The position numbers and the translations under genes were made by a program. A DNA stretch of 64,000 nucleotides, from positions 372,001 to 436,000 of the forward strand of contig JAQOTA010000023.1 in NCBI GenBank assembly GCA_029532415.1, in the 5' to 3' direction. Under the pieces are notes generated by a model. That model was not told where the DNA came from, did not search any database, and worked only from the letters and a program-made list of their open reading frames with translations. Every line of letters begins with the position of its first letter. The stretch's first letter is position 1. Positions 34,319 to 45,595 of the stretch are shown here, one piece after another. Origin of the DNA: Marasmius tenuissimus (taxonomy: Eukaryota; Basidiomycota; Agaricomycetes; Agaricales; Marasmiaceae).

Positions 34319-37251
34319 ATGCCCCTCAACAGAAACAAAGTGGTCACTTTCCCTGCAAATCCTCCACTCGACAAACAGTCCGTTGAAGTCCCTGGTACAA
34401 AAAAGCCAGGACAGACAGGTACGATTCCATTCTCGCAACGCGTCAGACAGGTTCAGATTCTTACTGTCGTCTTTTGGCAGGCCATTACAGGAACGGTACG
34501 TTGCTATTCAAACTCAGGGATTTCTCATAGTCTAAATTGGCTTGGAATGAAGCACTATGGGGTCTGCTGTCGACAGATGCACCAAATGCATTCACCACCC
34601 TCACCCAAATCTTCGAGAACGGTCTGCAAGTGGGAAGAAACCAACCCATGCTCGGCCATCGTCCTCAGGTATCAGCGAATCCGCTCAAATTTGCCGACCA
34701 CTATGTCTGGGAGAGTTGGGGCAGTGTCGACGACCGCCGTCGCGCTCTCGGTAGCGCCTTGCACTTATTGTTCAAGAACGGGGAGGTGGGAGGTGGAGAG
34801 CTTGAAACTGTTGGTATCTGGTCACAGAACAGGCCAGGTGCGCACCTTTTGTCACTATTATCTACTCCATTCTGACCCTTCTCTTGAAGAGTGGCAGGTT
34901 ATTGATCTTGCCTGTCATGCCTATTCCAAAGTCGGGGTGAGCATCTACGATACTTTGGGTAAAGATGTTGTCGGTGCGTGCCTTTGTGCTTTGTTCGATG
35001 TGCTGTTTTGCTGAAGAGAGCTCCCGTGCAGAGTACATGTAAGAAGCTGACGCTCTCTTCCTCGCAATTGGGACTGACGCGCTTTCCATCATCAGCATTG
35101 AACACGCGCACCTTAGCATTGTATTCACCACCTCGGACCACATCCCTACACTCCTCAAACTCAAATCCAAGGTTCCGATGCTCAAGATGATTGTTTCTAT
35201 CGACGACTTGTCAGAGGACAGCAGACGTATCCTCGCGGAATGGGGCCAGACTCAGAATGTGAAAGTCACAGAGTTGCGAGAACGTCGGTGTTACTCACTT
35301 TGTCAATCATCCACGAGACTGACAGAACCTTTTACGTTTGTCATTAGTGGAAGTTCTCGGGAAAGCTAACCTAATCGATATTATTCCTCCTCAACCTGAC
35401 CAACTGGCATCGATATGCTACACCTCTGTACGTCGATGCTCATGTTGCTCTGTGCACACCCTAACGAGCATCTCAGGGAACAACTAGCATGCCAAAGGGT
35501 ACGACAGTCCGTTTCAAGACTGCTTGGAATTTTCCTGGCTGACTGACTGAGAACCCAGGTGCTCTCATCACTCATTCGAACCTTGCGATTGCCGTATCCG
35601 CCAATCTCTACGGTTTGGAGCTTCCCGACGATGGAAGTATGATCTCCTACCTTCCGCTTGCACACATCTACGGGGTCAGTACTATTGACTATACTCCTCG
35701 TCTAAAGAGCTCACGCCCTGGTTGTTGCCCTCGCAGCGTCTATGCGAACTCTGTATGATGGCAGTCGGAGGAAAGATCGGATACTTCACCGGCGATCCTC
35801 TTCGGCTTTTGGAGGATTGCCAGATCCTGAAACCGTACATGTTCCCTTCGGTTCCAAGGTTGTTGAACAGGATTTACCAGGCTGCGAACGCAGCTGGAGA
35901 CCTTCCGGGCTTCAAAGGCGCTTTGTTCAAGAAAGCTGTTGCGGCCAAGTTGGACAGACTGAAGACTACTGGATCATTTACGCACGCGTTTTGGGATAGG
36001 CTCGTGTTCCGGAAGGTGGGTTTTTGTGGCAGGCTAAGTAGGCGTTATGCTTACAGTATTCAGGTTCGTGCCGTTCTGGGAGGAAACATTCTGATGGTTG
36101 TATCAGGATCTGCACCTATCAACCCGGAAGTGCTTGACTTCCTTAAGATTTCGATGTGTTGTGAGATATTAGAAGGTTCGTGTGCGGTTTTTGACTTCAG
36201 TTGAACGCTACTGACGTGGAAATGCTCTCGTTTTAGGGTGAGCGCTTTACCTAAACGTCAACTTTGACGCAAAAAATATTGACGCGGCGTGATACAGTTA
36301 TGGAATGACCGAGAACGGTGGTACTATCACCAAGACATGGAGCAATGACTCAACTGCGAGCGGAACAGTCGGCCCTCCTCAAGTCTCCACTGAAGTCAAG
36401 CTCGTCGATGTGCCCAGCATGAACTACACTTCTGAAGATAAACCTTTCCCTCGCGGGGAAATCTGCGCCCGGGGACCCAATGTGATTACCGCATACTACA
36501 AAGGTTTGTGTTACTGTGATTCGGAGGGCTGTTTACTTATGCGTATTGGCGTTAGACGATAAGAACACTCGTGAAGCTATTGATGATGAAGGCTGGTTCC
36601 ACACTGGAGATGTGGGTATGCTGGATGACAAAGGTCGGTTCAAGATCATCGACAGAGTCAAGGTAAGTTTACAAACCACTGTGTGATGTGTGATGTGTCG
36701 TCTCATTTCCCGTCCGTAGAACATCATGAAGCTGTCTCAGGGAGAGTACGTCGCTCTTGAGAAGATCGAGAACACGTATAGTTCTTCCCCAGCGGTCGCT
36801 CAGCTCTACGTACATGGAGATGGTCTCCAGCCATACCTTCTCGCGGTTGTCGTTGCGGATCCCGTCTACCTTTCGAATACCGTGTCCTCCGTCACGGGCG
36901 ACAAGATCGCGCCCACCGACCTGGCAGCCTTGGAGAAAGTATGCAAGGATGAACGTATCAGCCAGACGTTCCTAAAACAGTTGAATAAGGAGGCTACAAA
37001 GCACGGCCTGAAGGGGTAGGTCTACACGCTCGCCAATTCGCTCGCTTTTGTTGATCCAGCCCTTACTTTTTAGATTCGAGACCGTAAAGCGAATCTACCT
37101 AACCATCGATCCTTTCACTGTCGAAGAGGGTACTTTGACGCCCACATTCAAGATCAGGCGGAAAGACGCGTACAACAAACATAAAGAAGCCTTAGAGGGG
37201 CTGTTCGCTCTGGGAGAGGTTAACCCTGCGTCGTCTACGGTCAAATTGTAG
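34319..37251 (+). CDS. Long-chain fatty acid--CoA ligase (Faa1/Faa4 type)
   Basis: The gene has more than a dozen exons. The N-terminus reads [16 protein letters not shown], then GQTGHYRNALWGLL after splicing. The ATP/AMP P-loop is [11 protein letters not shown], a variant with Ser at the position usually Gly. Other adenylate-forming motifs are [30 protein letters not shown] and the fatty-acyl signature [20 protein letters not shown]. The C-terminal Lys region is [13 protein letters not shown]. The last set matches eukaryotic long-chain acyl-CoA synthetases. It activates free long-chain fatty acids with ATP and CoA, on ER, lipid droplet or peroxisome membranes. It is more likely housekeeping than part of a secondary-metabolite pathway, despite the neighbours. 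Confidence 0.92.
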
Positions 37252-37863
37252 GAAAGGGGGTAAAGTTATTGTGAGGTTATTTAAATCATTCCAGTGTTGT
37301 TTACGATTACCCTATCGTTACATATGTACTAGAATCAGTATAATCTGTAAACGACCTGACCACCTCGGGACGGCAGTTCCCCTTGGCTGAGGTAAACTAC
37401 CACTTTCTTCTTTGGAGCTTCTGGAAATGGTGCTTGCTTGGTCTTAGACAAATCTGAACTTTAGCCAATGTCAGGATGCGGACCAGGGAAGATCGAAGAA
37501 ACACGTATAGAAGTAAACCTGGGGAGATGAGACTCTGAGAAGGCCGCGTGGGAAGTTGGTTGAACGCGTTCGTTCCCATTCGGCCGGGTTGGCCTCAATT
37601 ACCATGTACATCTGTAGGAATTACCTTGGTAGCTGCGCCCGTGATCATAACAATGATGGGCAGAAGCTAGAGATATAAAAGATGGCAACTACCGCAACCC
37701 AGGTTTGACATCTTTACCCACCTATAGGTCGTTCCCAGGTACGTTCGAAACCATATAGTTGTTGTTCCCAATGAAGTCCCGTTGACTTCATTCTCAATCG
37801 ACTTGCAAAAGGTCCTTAGATTCGATTGAACGTACCACCTCTCCCACAAGCTCAGCATCCCCG
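37252..37863. other. Intergenic region, no gene seen
   Basis: About 610 bases between the ligase stop and the EthD gene start. No recognisable exon or repeat was found. Confidence 0.45.
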
Positions 37864-38908
37864 ATGGCACCAACAGTAATCCCGAATCGCGTTCGCGTGC
37901 TCTTCTACATGCAGAGACATGAATCCATGTCTTTCGAGCAGTTCTCTGAACACTGGCGGGTGGCTCATCCCCCTCTGTTTCTGGCAACCAAGGCCGTAAA
38001 AGAAAATCTGCTCCATTATGAGCAGGTTGGTCTCTCTATTGACATCCTCAGAATCTTCGCCGCATACTGACACTCCATTTCTTCGTACAGTGGCATGTTA
38101 ACCAAGAATGGAAACAACGTCTGCTGGATGAGGGGAAAACGGTGCCCGATTGGGATGGAGTAGTAGTCGTCGATGCAGAGACTGTTGAAAAGGCACTCGC
38201 AGTAAGTTTGTAGAACTAGCTGATCTTGATCGAAGAATATTAAGACTGATTCCCGTAGGCTTTCTCAGGCGAAGAATACGTCGAGAAGGTCCTTCCCGAT
38301 AGTGCGAAGTTTTGCAATTTCACAACTATCGTCTATCGGGGCTTTCAAATCACCCCCATCGTCGACAAATCGCCTGGTTCCATCCCGGACTCTCAAATTG
38401 GGGTCATTCGGACAGACGTAGAGTCTTTAGTGGTCAACGTGCACACCAAGAATGGTACGGTCGAGAATATGAAGCATTGGAGAGAGGTGCATGCCCCAAA
38501 GTTGCTCTCTCTCGTTGAGTCGACTGGAGTCGGCGCCAGTTTCTCCAAGCACGAGCAGGTGGGCCATTTTGACCACGTTTGATTGACAGAACCCTCCGTT
38601 TACGGCGGTTTCTTCCTTTCAGCTCACGGTAGACCCAGAGAACAGCACCGGAACATTAGCGGTTACCCTTAACCCTACCAGCTGGGACGCAGTCAGTGTT
38701 ATCGAAGCCCCAACCATTGGCCAGATTTGGGAGGTAAGTCTAGCGCGCCCTTGACATGAGCTTATACTCATGGTTAACGCCCTTTTGAAACCAGGCTTAT
38801 AAGGACCAGAGATTTATCGACTTTGCAAAGGAAGACTCACCGAACTTTGCCGACGTGAGCAAGCCACCTGAATTCCTGCCCTGCAACATAGTCACTTTCA
38901 GAGTCTAA
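37864..38908 (+). CDS. EthD-domain dimeric alpha/beta-barrel protein
   Basis: Six exons. The start at 37864 gives MAPTVIPNRVRVLFYMQRHE followed by MSFEQFSEHWRVAHPPLF, the EthD signature (W-x3-H-P). It reads on through WHVNQEWKQRLLDEGKTVPD, a second barrel half with NMKHWREVHAPKLLSLVE, and ends FLPCNIVTFRV. Two EthD-like halves suggest a fused pair of dimeric alpha/beta barrels, as in many fungal members. The family includes enzymes of polyketide and aromatic metabolism (decarboxylases, cyclases, dehydratases). The reaction here is unknown. There is no signal peptide, so it is probably cytosolic. It sits between the ligase and the broken aldo-keto reductase. Confidence 0.8.
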
Positions 38909-39267
38909 CCGTCATACTTATATGGAATATTGTACAGAATTACTGACAATCGTAAGCTCGATTCGCGTCACGAAGTACTCAAGATACTGTGTGAGCAGCG
39001 TGTGAAAGGGTCTGAAATGAGATGCCTCGCCTCGATGCCCGAGACCCAAGTTGTTCTTTCCATATCATCACACTCAAGTATTCACAGAAAATCCCGGTAC
39101 AGCGGAATACATGACCAACCCACCGGCGACAAACCGAGACCTCCCTCCTCCTCATTGCTTCGTATAATCTTCAGAATGTCATGTCGCGGCTATTTACCGT
39201 CTTCTGAAGATTATAAAGAGGGAGAAGAACCCACGGAAAAGCAAGAACTTGACAACACTTGGCTGCA

Positions 39268-40749
39268 ATGGCTCTTCCCCCGAGAAAGATTGGCAATGCT
39301 TTCGTTAACCCCCTTGGTTTTGGAACGATGGGGCTCAGTTTGGCGTATGGTGCAGTGGAGAGCGACGAGGAGCGTTTCAAGGTGTGCTGCGTGTATCATG
39401 TCCTCGAATTCATCCTTACACTCGATAGGTTTTGGATGCAGTACTAGTAAGCGGTTGTAATCACTGGGACACGTCTGACGTGTAAGGAGACTCGGAGGAT
39501 CTGCTCGGAAGATGGTCAACCTTCCGATCCGTCAATAGTGGAAAGCATATACTCATAGTATTTCCTCAGGTTCAAGCGGACAGGAAAGCGCGACCAAGTC
39601 AGGCTTCCTAGCTTCCAAATTTGGTTTCACTCCAGATCATAGTATCCGAGGAGACGCAGCACATGTAAAGGAAGCCTGCAATCGCAGCTTGTCGAGATTT
39701 GGTGTCGATTATATCGATCTATATTATCAGCATCGGTGAGCACCTTTCACTCCCCTACAAACCTGAAGCATTGGGTGTTGATGTATGGCCATAGTGTTGA
39801 TTCAAAGGTTCCTATCGAAGTAAGACACGCAACACTATCTATCCTGGAGGCGTGCTCATTGAGCCTAGGAAACCCGGATAGCCGTCTGTGTCTATGTATA
39901 CAATATACTACCTGGAAACCGTTGGAGCCACGGCAAAACTCGTGAAGTGAGTATAAAGTTCAAATTTCTTTCTCACTTCTCAAGTAATCAATCGCGTTCA
40001 TAGGGAGGGAAAGGTGAGATATCTCGGCCTATCCGAGTGCACCGCCAACGGTCTGCGTCGAGCACACGCAATACATCCCATTTCGGCCCTTCAAGTCGAG
40101 TATTCACCTCTTGTGCTCGAGATCGAATCCCCGAAAGTTGGATTACTCAAGACGGCCCGGGAGTTAGGAGTAACCATTGTGTCATGTGGCGTATTCTCCA
40201 CTGGGGAGGGGACTGATCTCCAGTCAGATCGTGAGTCTACACCAAAGCTCGCAACGTAGATGGAAGATACTTACGAGAACCTAGAAATCACCAGATCAGT
40301 TCGAGGAAAGCGATTTCAGAAGGACTATCCCGAAGTAGGTTTATCCTTCTCTTTGATTCGACCGAGGTTGACTTGGCCCAGATATTTCGCCGAAAACTTC
40401 CCCAAGATATTGTCTGTGGTCGATAGGCTGGGAGACATTGGGAAGAAGCACGACGCGACGCCTGGCCAAGTGACTCTTGCCTGGATTCTTGCTCAGGGCG
40501 ACGACATCATTGTCATTCCCGGAACAAAGAAAATCAAGGTGGGAGGAACCTCGTCAAGACTGGTGCAATGTACTCACTTGTTTCACTGGTTAGTACGTCA
40601 AAGAGAACATGGGTGCAACGAAGGTTGACGAGGACTCTCAGATCAGGAAGCTGGCTGAAGAGGCAGACGCGATTCCTGGCAGTAGGTACCCAGAGGGAGC
40701 ATTTGAAATAGTGTATGTGGAGTCTCCTCCGTTCACCGGCACCGTTTAG
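39268..40749 (+). pseudogene. Aldo-keto reductase pseudogene, several lesions
   Basis: Family features are clear: [94 protein letters not shown] and IPGTKKIK. At least four defects are visible. In the exon around 39445-39510 the segment DTSDV-stop-GDSEDL has TAA where the family has the catalytic Tyr. After KRDQ (about 39600) four extra bases shift the frame before FLASKFGF. The acceptor before ETVGATAKLVK (about 39912) lacks AG (reads cctg|gaaacc), and a near-copy of the same 11 bases lies 45 bp upstream. Near 40175 seven extra bases separate VTIV from [13 protein letters not shown]. The gene was of the NADPH-dependent AKR (pyridoxal/auxin-induced-like) type and cannot make an active enzyme as read. 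Confidence 0.8.
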
Positions 40750-41374
40750 TATTACGTGGTAGTATAAAGCAGATATCTACGTTGTACGGTGCTTAACGAA
40801 CAGACAGAGACGTCCCCCGACGTTAGCACAGATCCAAAACAGCATACAAAGACAAGACAATCGTCAGCAAGGCAATTCGAATTCAAGCGCAGGATAGATT
40901 CAACTCACTGGCACCTTCATGTTTTGACCGCCTGTGGGTAGAGCCCTGTATATAGATGCGAAAAAGTGTAGGACAAATTAGCTTGAAGAACTATGATCAG
41001 GCATATAGTACTCTCACCTCGCTCACCCGCCGGCCACCGCTAGACTGCTCCTGTAAGTCTAGCGGTGGTCGTGCCTTTAGGGTACCTAGCGCGAGAAGCA
41101 CTTCAGTCCCTTGTTCATGCAGACGAGAGTAAACCGAAGACGTACCTTTCTGCAGCTGTGTGAGGACTCTAGGACCTGTGAAATGGTAAGCCCACAAAGG
41201 AAGAGAATGTCCCCTCATGCTCGCCAGGCCGCGAACCAGCCATGACCCAACAAGCATGCGAGAACAGACCCTCGGAAAGGATCATCGACACACTTACCGA
41301 TGAGAGAAAGCCGTCCTGAGTAAAAGACAAACACGTCAGAAGAATAATACAGCGAGAAGTGGTCGGACAGAAAC
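40750..41374. other. Intergenic region, no gene seen
   Basis: Between the AKR remnant and the acidic-repeat gene. It contains one strong short hairpin (41034-41068). Otherwise no exon or repeat is recognised. Confidence 0.45.
41034..41068. repeat. 13-bp perfect hairpin
   Basis: The arms CCACCGCTAGACT (41034-41046) and AGTCTAGCGGTGG (41056-41068) are perfectly complementary with a 9-nt loop. It could be a relic of a foldback element or a transcript-end structure. No T-run follows, so it is not a simple terminator. Confidence 0.6.
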
Positions 41375-42305
41375 CTAATCGTCGAGCGCAAAGGCCTTTC
41401 TCCACACGTCGGAGAGAATGGGGGCGTCGTCCAGCTCGTTGGAGTTGTCGCAGTCGGAGTCGTACATCTCGGCGTAGTCGTCCAGTCGATAGTCGAAGTT
41501 ACCGTGGAGGTTGTCGCCAGAGTCGAGGTCGCCAAATGTCACCCGCCACTTGCAGCCCAGAATAGGTCCTTCGTCGTTGTCGGAATCGTTGTCGGGGTTG
41601 TACATTCTTGCGTAGTCGTCCAGTCGGTAGTTGTAAAAGTCGCCGAGATCGTTCTTGAGGTTGTCGTTGTAGCTCTTGAGGTCGCTGCTGTCGAGGTTGT
41701 CGGCCTTGAGGTCGTCGCTAGAGTCGAGGTCGCCAAATATCGCGCGCCACTTGCTGCCCAGGATAGGTCCTTCGTCGGAGTCGGCATCTTCATCGTACTA
41801 GGGCAAAGGGTTAGCAAACGGAAGTGGAATGCAGGATGTAAGACATACCCCATCGCAGAGTCCTGCGGCTGAGACATCCTCCTCTTCCTCCTCGTCCAGG
41901 TAGCAGTCTAGAATGTCGTCCACGTCGATGTCGTCCTCGTCGTCGTCCTCGTACTCGCTGTCGCTGTCGTAATCGCTCTCCTCGTCGTCCTCGTCGTCGG
42001 ATCCTAGAAGGTCGTAGACCTGCAAAAAGAGCGAGTTGGTCAGTTTATGGGAGCATCGAAGACGACAAAGACGAGCTCACCACTGCACCGTCCTCGTCTG
42101 GGGTGGTGAGAACGAGCATCGGGACGTCGGGCTGGACGTCCTTGTCGCCATTGTCGTCGGAGCAACCTGTGAAAGCGTCAGCACCGTTTGACAACAAATT
42201 GCCCAACAACACGCCCTCTTCAGCACCTGCCAACGCCGCCAACGACTCCACTCCTCCCCATCCTCCACTGCCCAACAGACTAAAGCTAACTGTAGCACTA
42301 AGCAT
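41375..42305 (-). CDS. Hyper-acidic repeat protein, 272 aa, unknown function
   Basis: Three exons (42081-42305, 41849-42019, 41375-41797) total 819 nt in frame with clean GT-AG introns. Exon 1 encodes a mildly hydrophobic Gly/Ala/Leu-rich N-terminus that could be a weak signal peptide. Exon 2 is almost all Asp/Glu (LLGSDDEDDEESDYDSDSEY...). Exon 3 carries two imperfect repeats. Each has DEGPILG(S/C)KWR followed by FGDLDS and later (Y)RLDDYA(R/E)MY. A third partial unit, DDAPILSDVWRKAF, closes the protein. Conserved Trp and Arg in a sea of acid suggest short docking motifs rather than a folded enzyme. I do not recognise the family. It lies at the edge of the transposon-rich region, which fits a lineage-specific gene. 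Confidence 0.6.
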
Positions 42306-42317
42306 ACTGACTAGCTC

Positions 42318-42356
42318 TACGTAGGTTTATCGTAGGTGTAGGTAGGTGTAGGTAAA
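42318..42356. repeat. Short GTAGGT-type tandem repeat
   Basis: Several imperfect TAGGTGTAGGT/GTAGGTTT units in the plus strand, just upstream of the acidic-repeat gene start (a pyrimidine-rich ACCTAC tract on that gene's sense strand). It is probably part of its promoter. It is not a canonical telomere repeat. Confidence 0.5.
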
Positions 42357-42446
42357 GCGCAAGTATATAGCTGGGGGGCTACAGGTATGCTAGGGTGTAC
42401 TAATGTACGGCAACAAGGTTTAAACCAGAGCTGCAAAGAGACCCCT

Positions 42447-42680
42447 TTAGTTCGAGGGCAGGTTGATATACCCCAGGACCATGTTTGTCAGTGTTTGGAC
42501 GAAGAATTGAGCGCACGGGCCATGTTCCACATAGACCCGAGGCTTCTGTGAACGTCCTTCTGAGTGAAGGATGAAGATAGTAGGGGAAAACGAGAGTAAC
42601 ACGTCGATGGAGATGGAAGTCAGGAGCAGAGACGCGTCGCGGTGATAGCGGGCGTTGATGGCCGAGAGATCACCGTACCC
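42447..42680 (-). other. Coding-like segment of unassigned gene
   Basis: An open minus-strand stretch with strongly C-ending codons reads YGDLSAINARYHRDASLLL, continues through a Ser/Ile-rich part, and ends LGYINLPSN and a TAA at 42447-42449. Upstream (to about 43018) an ATG starts MPARAQVL. A diverged match occurs on the minus strand at about 46936-47295, where MPARAVN and an NYGYRHPIA segment follow the same GATTAAGATTAGATC-type junction. This suggests two decayed copies of one gene. The exon structure could not be solved. Confidence 0.3.
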
Positions 42681-44918
42681 TGATTGAGATTAGATCCTGA
42701 TGATTTGGTGGCGCATGGTCAAAGCGTTGCCATCCCCGGTAAAATTCACCGTGAGGACGCCTCAGGACGGCCCCTGGCAGTGGGATCGACAAGGCGGTAA
42801 TGGCTTCCAGTCTCGAATAAACATTTTTCGAATCTCCTCGGTCAGCCCCTTCAGCGCTCTCAGATGTGGCGCATTCATTCGGTTTCCGCGGGCCAACACG
42901 AGATCACAGAATGAACCTCTCCCCACTCAGATACCGGAAACCTCGTTCACTCCATCCGGTTTAATCTCATCTCTCTTCTCAATTGACCTCGTCAATACTT
43001 GCGCTCGAGCAGGCATGACGATCTCCGTCGTCGTCAAGGCCAGCAATCAACGGCTTTGGAAATCAGTAATCCGACTGAAAGAAACATCGAAGGCTGAGAA
43101 GCGTTCGGGATTATAGGGAGTTTGATGTGCTTGGCAACTTACACCAAATGGATCAAGAAACTAATTGTGATGATAATCGTAAAGTTCTACACGTTGAATC
43201 AAACTGTATCCGATTGGGAGCGCGCCCACGGGTCGTCTCGCCCATCTTTGGCTGACTCTGTTACGGTCTCTTCTTGTACGGTAACCCGAACAGCGAGCGG
43301 CCTGGTAGAATGTAGTCTAAAACTATCCCGTTGCTCCCCGCGTTGTGGGCTGGAGGGTCCCACGATATCCGAGCCCATGCGAATTCTTGCCCCTGCCGGT
43401 GTTGAGAAATAGATGGATGTGTTGATCGAGATAAAAGAAATCCCTGCGATCGCCAGAAAGCTGTCAACGATTATAAGGTAGACACTGGAACGCATGAAGA
43501 ATGCTATAAGGGAGGCAATTTGCCACATTCTACGATCGCCCTGTTAGTCCGAGATATATACGCGATGAGAATTCAAGCCGTACGCATATAAAGCAGCACT
43601 TGTGATCACACAAAGAAGCACATGCTGTTTAGGTACAGTGCCAGTGAGTTACAGCCACAAGAACAAGAAGAGACTTTCACGGACGGACAAAGACCTATAC
43701 TCTGTGAACGCCGGAGAGGTTGAAATTCAACCTCCGGTTTCAACCTAATGTTGCATCATTTCCAACCTGATGTTGCATGAAACGCAACCCCCGCAGGTTG
43801 AAAACACGTCTATTCTCGCCTAGGTTGATTTCCGACCTATAAGGGCCCCTTTCAACCTACGGTTTTTTTGAGGCGTCGATAACGCGGATAGGTTGATAGA
43901 CATTCACAAGTAAGTTGTTCTCCATACTGACTGATGTCAGGTTTATTGCTATAATGGCTTCATTTTGCTTCATTTTTTGCTTCATCTCTAGGTTTCATTG
44001 TGCGGTGCAGTTATCATAGCGGTGTTAGAAATAGACGCAATATTGTATATTTATCAAGCACATCACTACCGAACACATTATACGTAGTATAAGAGGTCAC
44101 CGTATACCCGCTCCCAGTTCCCGTTGTTCATCAAACTGTCTTCTAGCAAATCAAAATGTTCGTTGAGTCAGCATGAGATGGAACAAATTCTACGGTAATG
44201 AGACACACCTGGATTGTCGACCATGCGCGACGTATAGTCTGACGAGAGCTAAGCCGTGGGTATTCCATGCATAAATCATTGTTTCGTGCTCTTCACGGGC
44301 TATTCCAGTAAATCACTCAAGATTTCTGCATTCTAGATGGTTGACGAAGTCAATGGTCACCAAAAAAAAGGTAAAAAGCCTAGAAACGTACCATTCACCT
44401 AAGTCCCTTGAGCGCATCTCAGCTGCTCGATTCCCTTTTGTCGCAAGTCGGTGCACAGGTCAGCCAAGAAGAGATGAGCCCCAGAATCCCAGAGAACGAT
44501 GCACAGAGACCGAGAGTCAAGTATAAGACGACGTTGAGGCTGAGAGTTGACAGATTGAAGCCTGAGGTGTAGCATGAGCCTATCGGAATTTTGTGGGTCC
44601 CTTTGACTCTGGAGTGCCGCCAGTGCCAGCGCGTCGTGCGATCACTGTGACTTGGCGACTCACGCTGGTCGCGGCAAGCCATCTCGGAAGTTCCCGAAGA
44701 ACTGTGCAGTTCCTCCCACACTTCCATAAAAGGAACACGCCTGGTAGCGAAGTTTTTTTCCAAGCACAAGTCCGCTTGTGCTTGAATATTCTATAGATCC
44801 TGTACAAAGTATTAGTATTATTTTATTAGAGTCAACTGGGTTCATAAATTGCGGCGTCGGGTAGAGAGGGTGTTGATAATCCCTCAAATGTAGGTTGAAT
44901 ATGGTAGATTGAAAAATA

Positions 44919-44927
44919 GCCTAGTCC
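44919..44927. repeat. 9-bp target-site duplication (left)
   Basis: GCCTAGTCC directly precedes the left TIR (CAGACTCC...). An identical copy follows the right TIR at 45701-45709. Confidence 0.92.
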
Positions 44928-45126
44928 CAGACTCCTTCCCACCCGTCTTCGGACAGTAGAAAAACCAGAGTGAGAGTCGTATGTTCGAGGTAAGTATATT
45001 TGATGCTGTTCATTATTGCTTACGATTTTGTATTACGTGACTTGCTGGCTTTTCTTAACTGTCCTCCGACGACTGGCATAATAAACAAGCGCCGTTGGGC
45101 CATTGTTTGGCACCGCCATTAGCGCC
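44928..45126 (+). repeat. Left terminal inverted repeat of MULE-type element
   Basis: 199 bp, starting CAGACTCCTTCCC and ending CGCCATTAGCGCC. It pairs with 45502-45700 at 198 of 199 positions by eye. Confidence 0.92.
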
Positions 45127-45187
45127 GGCATTTCTCCGCAGTCAGCACTTCGCGTGTATACCTAGCTCCTCCAGAATACACATCATC

Positions 45188-45595
45188 ATGGACACTTTTA
45201 CTGTTGAAACCCTATTGACCCAAGTCATTGAGATAGCCAACAAGAAATTGAGAGCAAAAATTTACAAAACGTTGGCAAAACGGCTTTACAACAACATGAG
45301 AGTCACCAATGACAACCATTGCAACAGTGCATTCAACATGAAAGGGATTCTTGACCTATTGCTGAAGCAAGCCAACACAGCGGTCAAAACTCAGCACCGT
45401 TATCCAGACTCAGAGAAGGCCCAAGCCAGGCAAGTACTGTGCGCAGTAGTTTTTAAGATGCTCAGTGTCGCATTCAACGCGACTTTGGGTGTGGTGGTTG
45501 GGGCGCTAATGGCGGTGCCAAACAATGGCCCAACGGCGCTTGTTTATTATGCCAGTCGTCGGAGGACAGTTAAGAAAAGCCAGCAAGTCACGTAA
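45188..45595 (+). CDS. ORF inside the MULE-type element, 135 aa, unknown
   Basis: The ATG at 45188 starts MDTFTVETLLTQVIEIANKK. The frame is open through a Lys/Arg/Asn-rich helical part, then a hydrophobic segment (VLCAVVFKMLSVAFNATLGV), and ends SRRRTVKKSQQVT. The last 31 codons and the stop lie inside the right TIR, so part of the protein is encoded by the repeat itself. There is no intron, unlike most genes here. I do not recognise a transposase, zinc finger or host family. It could be a captured host fragment (Pack-MULE style), an element-encoded accessory protein, or a chance ORF. At 50% GC a 135-codon frame is only mildly unlikely by chance. Confidence 0.4.
   Translation: MDTFTVETLLTQVIEIANKKLRAKIYKTLAKRLYNNMRVTNDNHCNSAFNMKGILDLLLKQANTAVKTQHRYPDSEKAQARQVLCAVVFKMLSVAFNATLGVVVGALMAVPNNGPTALVYYASRRRTVKKSQQVT

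Noticed and set aside
36661..36720. GTGATGT short tandem repeat in the acyl-CoA ligase gene
   Set aside because: It lies within an ordinary intron and is too short to be of interest.
42315..42362. GTAGGT repeats as an internal telomere tract
   Set aside because: Units are irregular and are not TTAGGG or a simple variant. They are more likely promoter low-complexity sequence.
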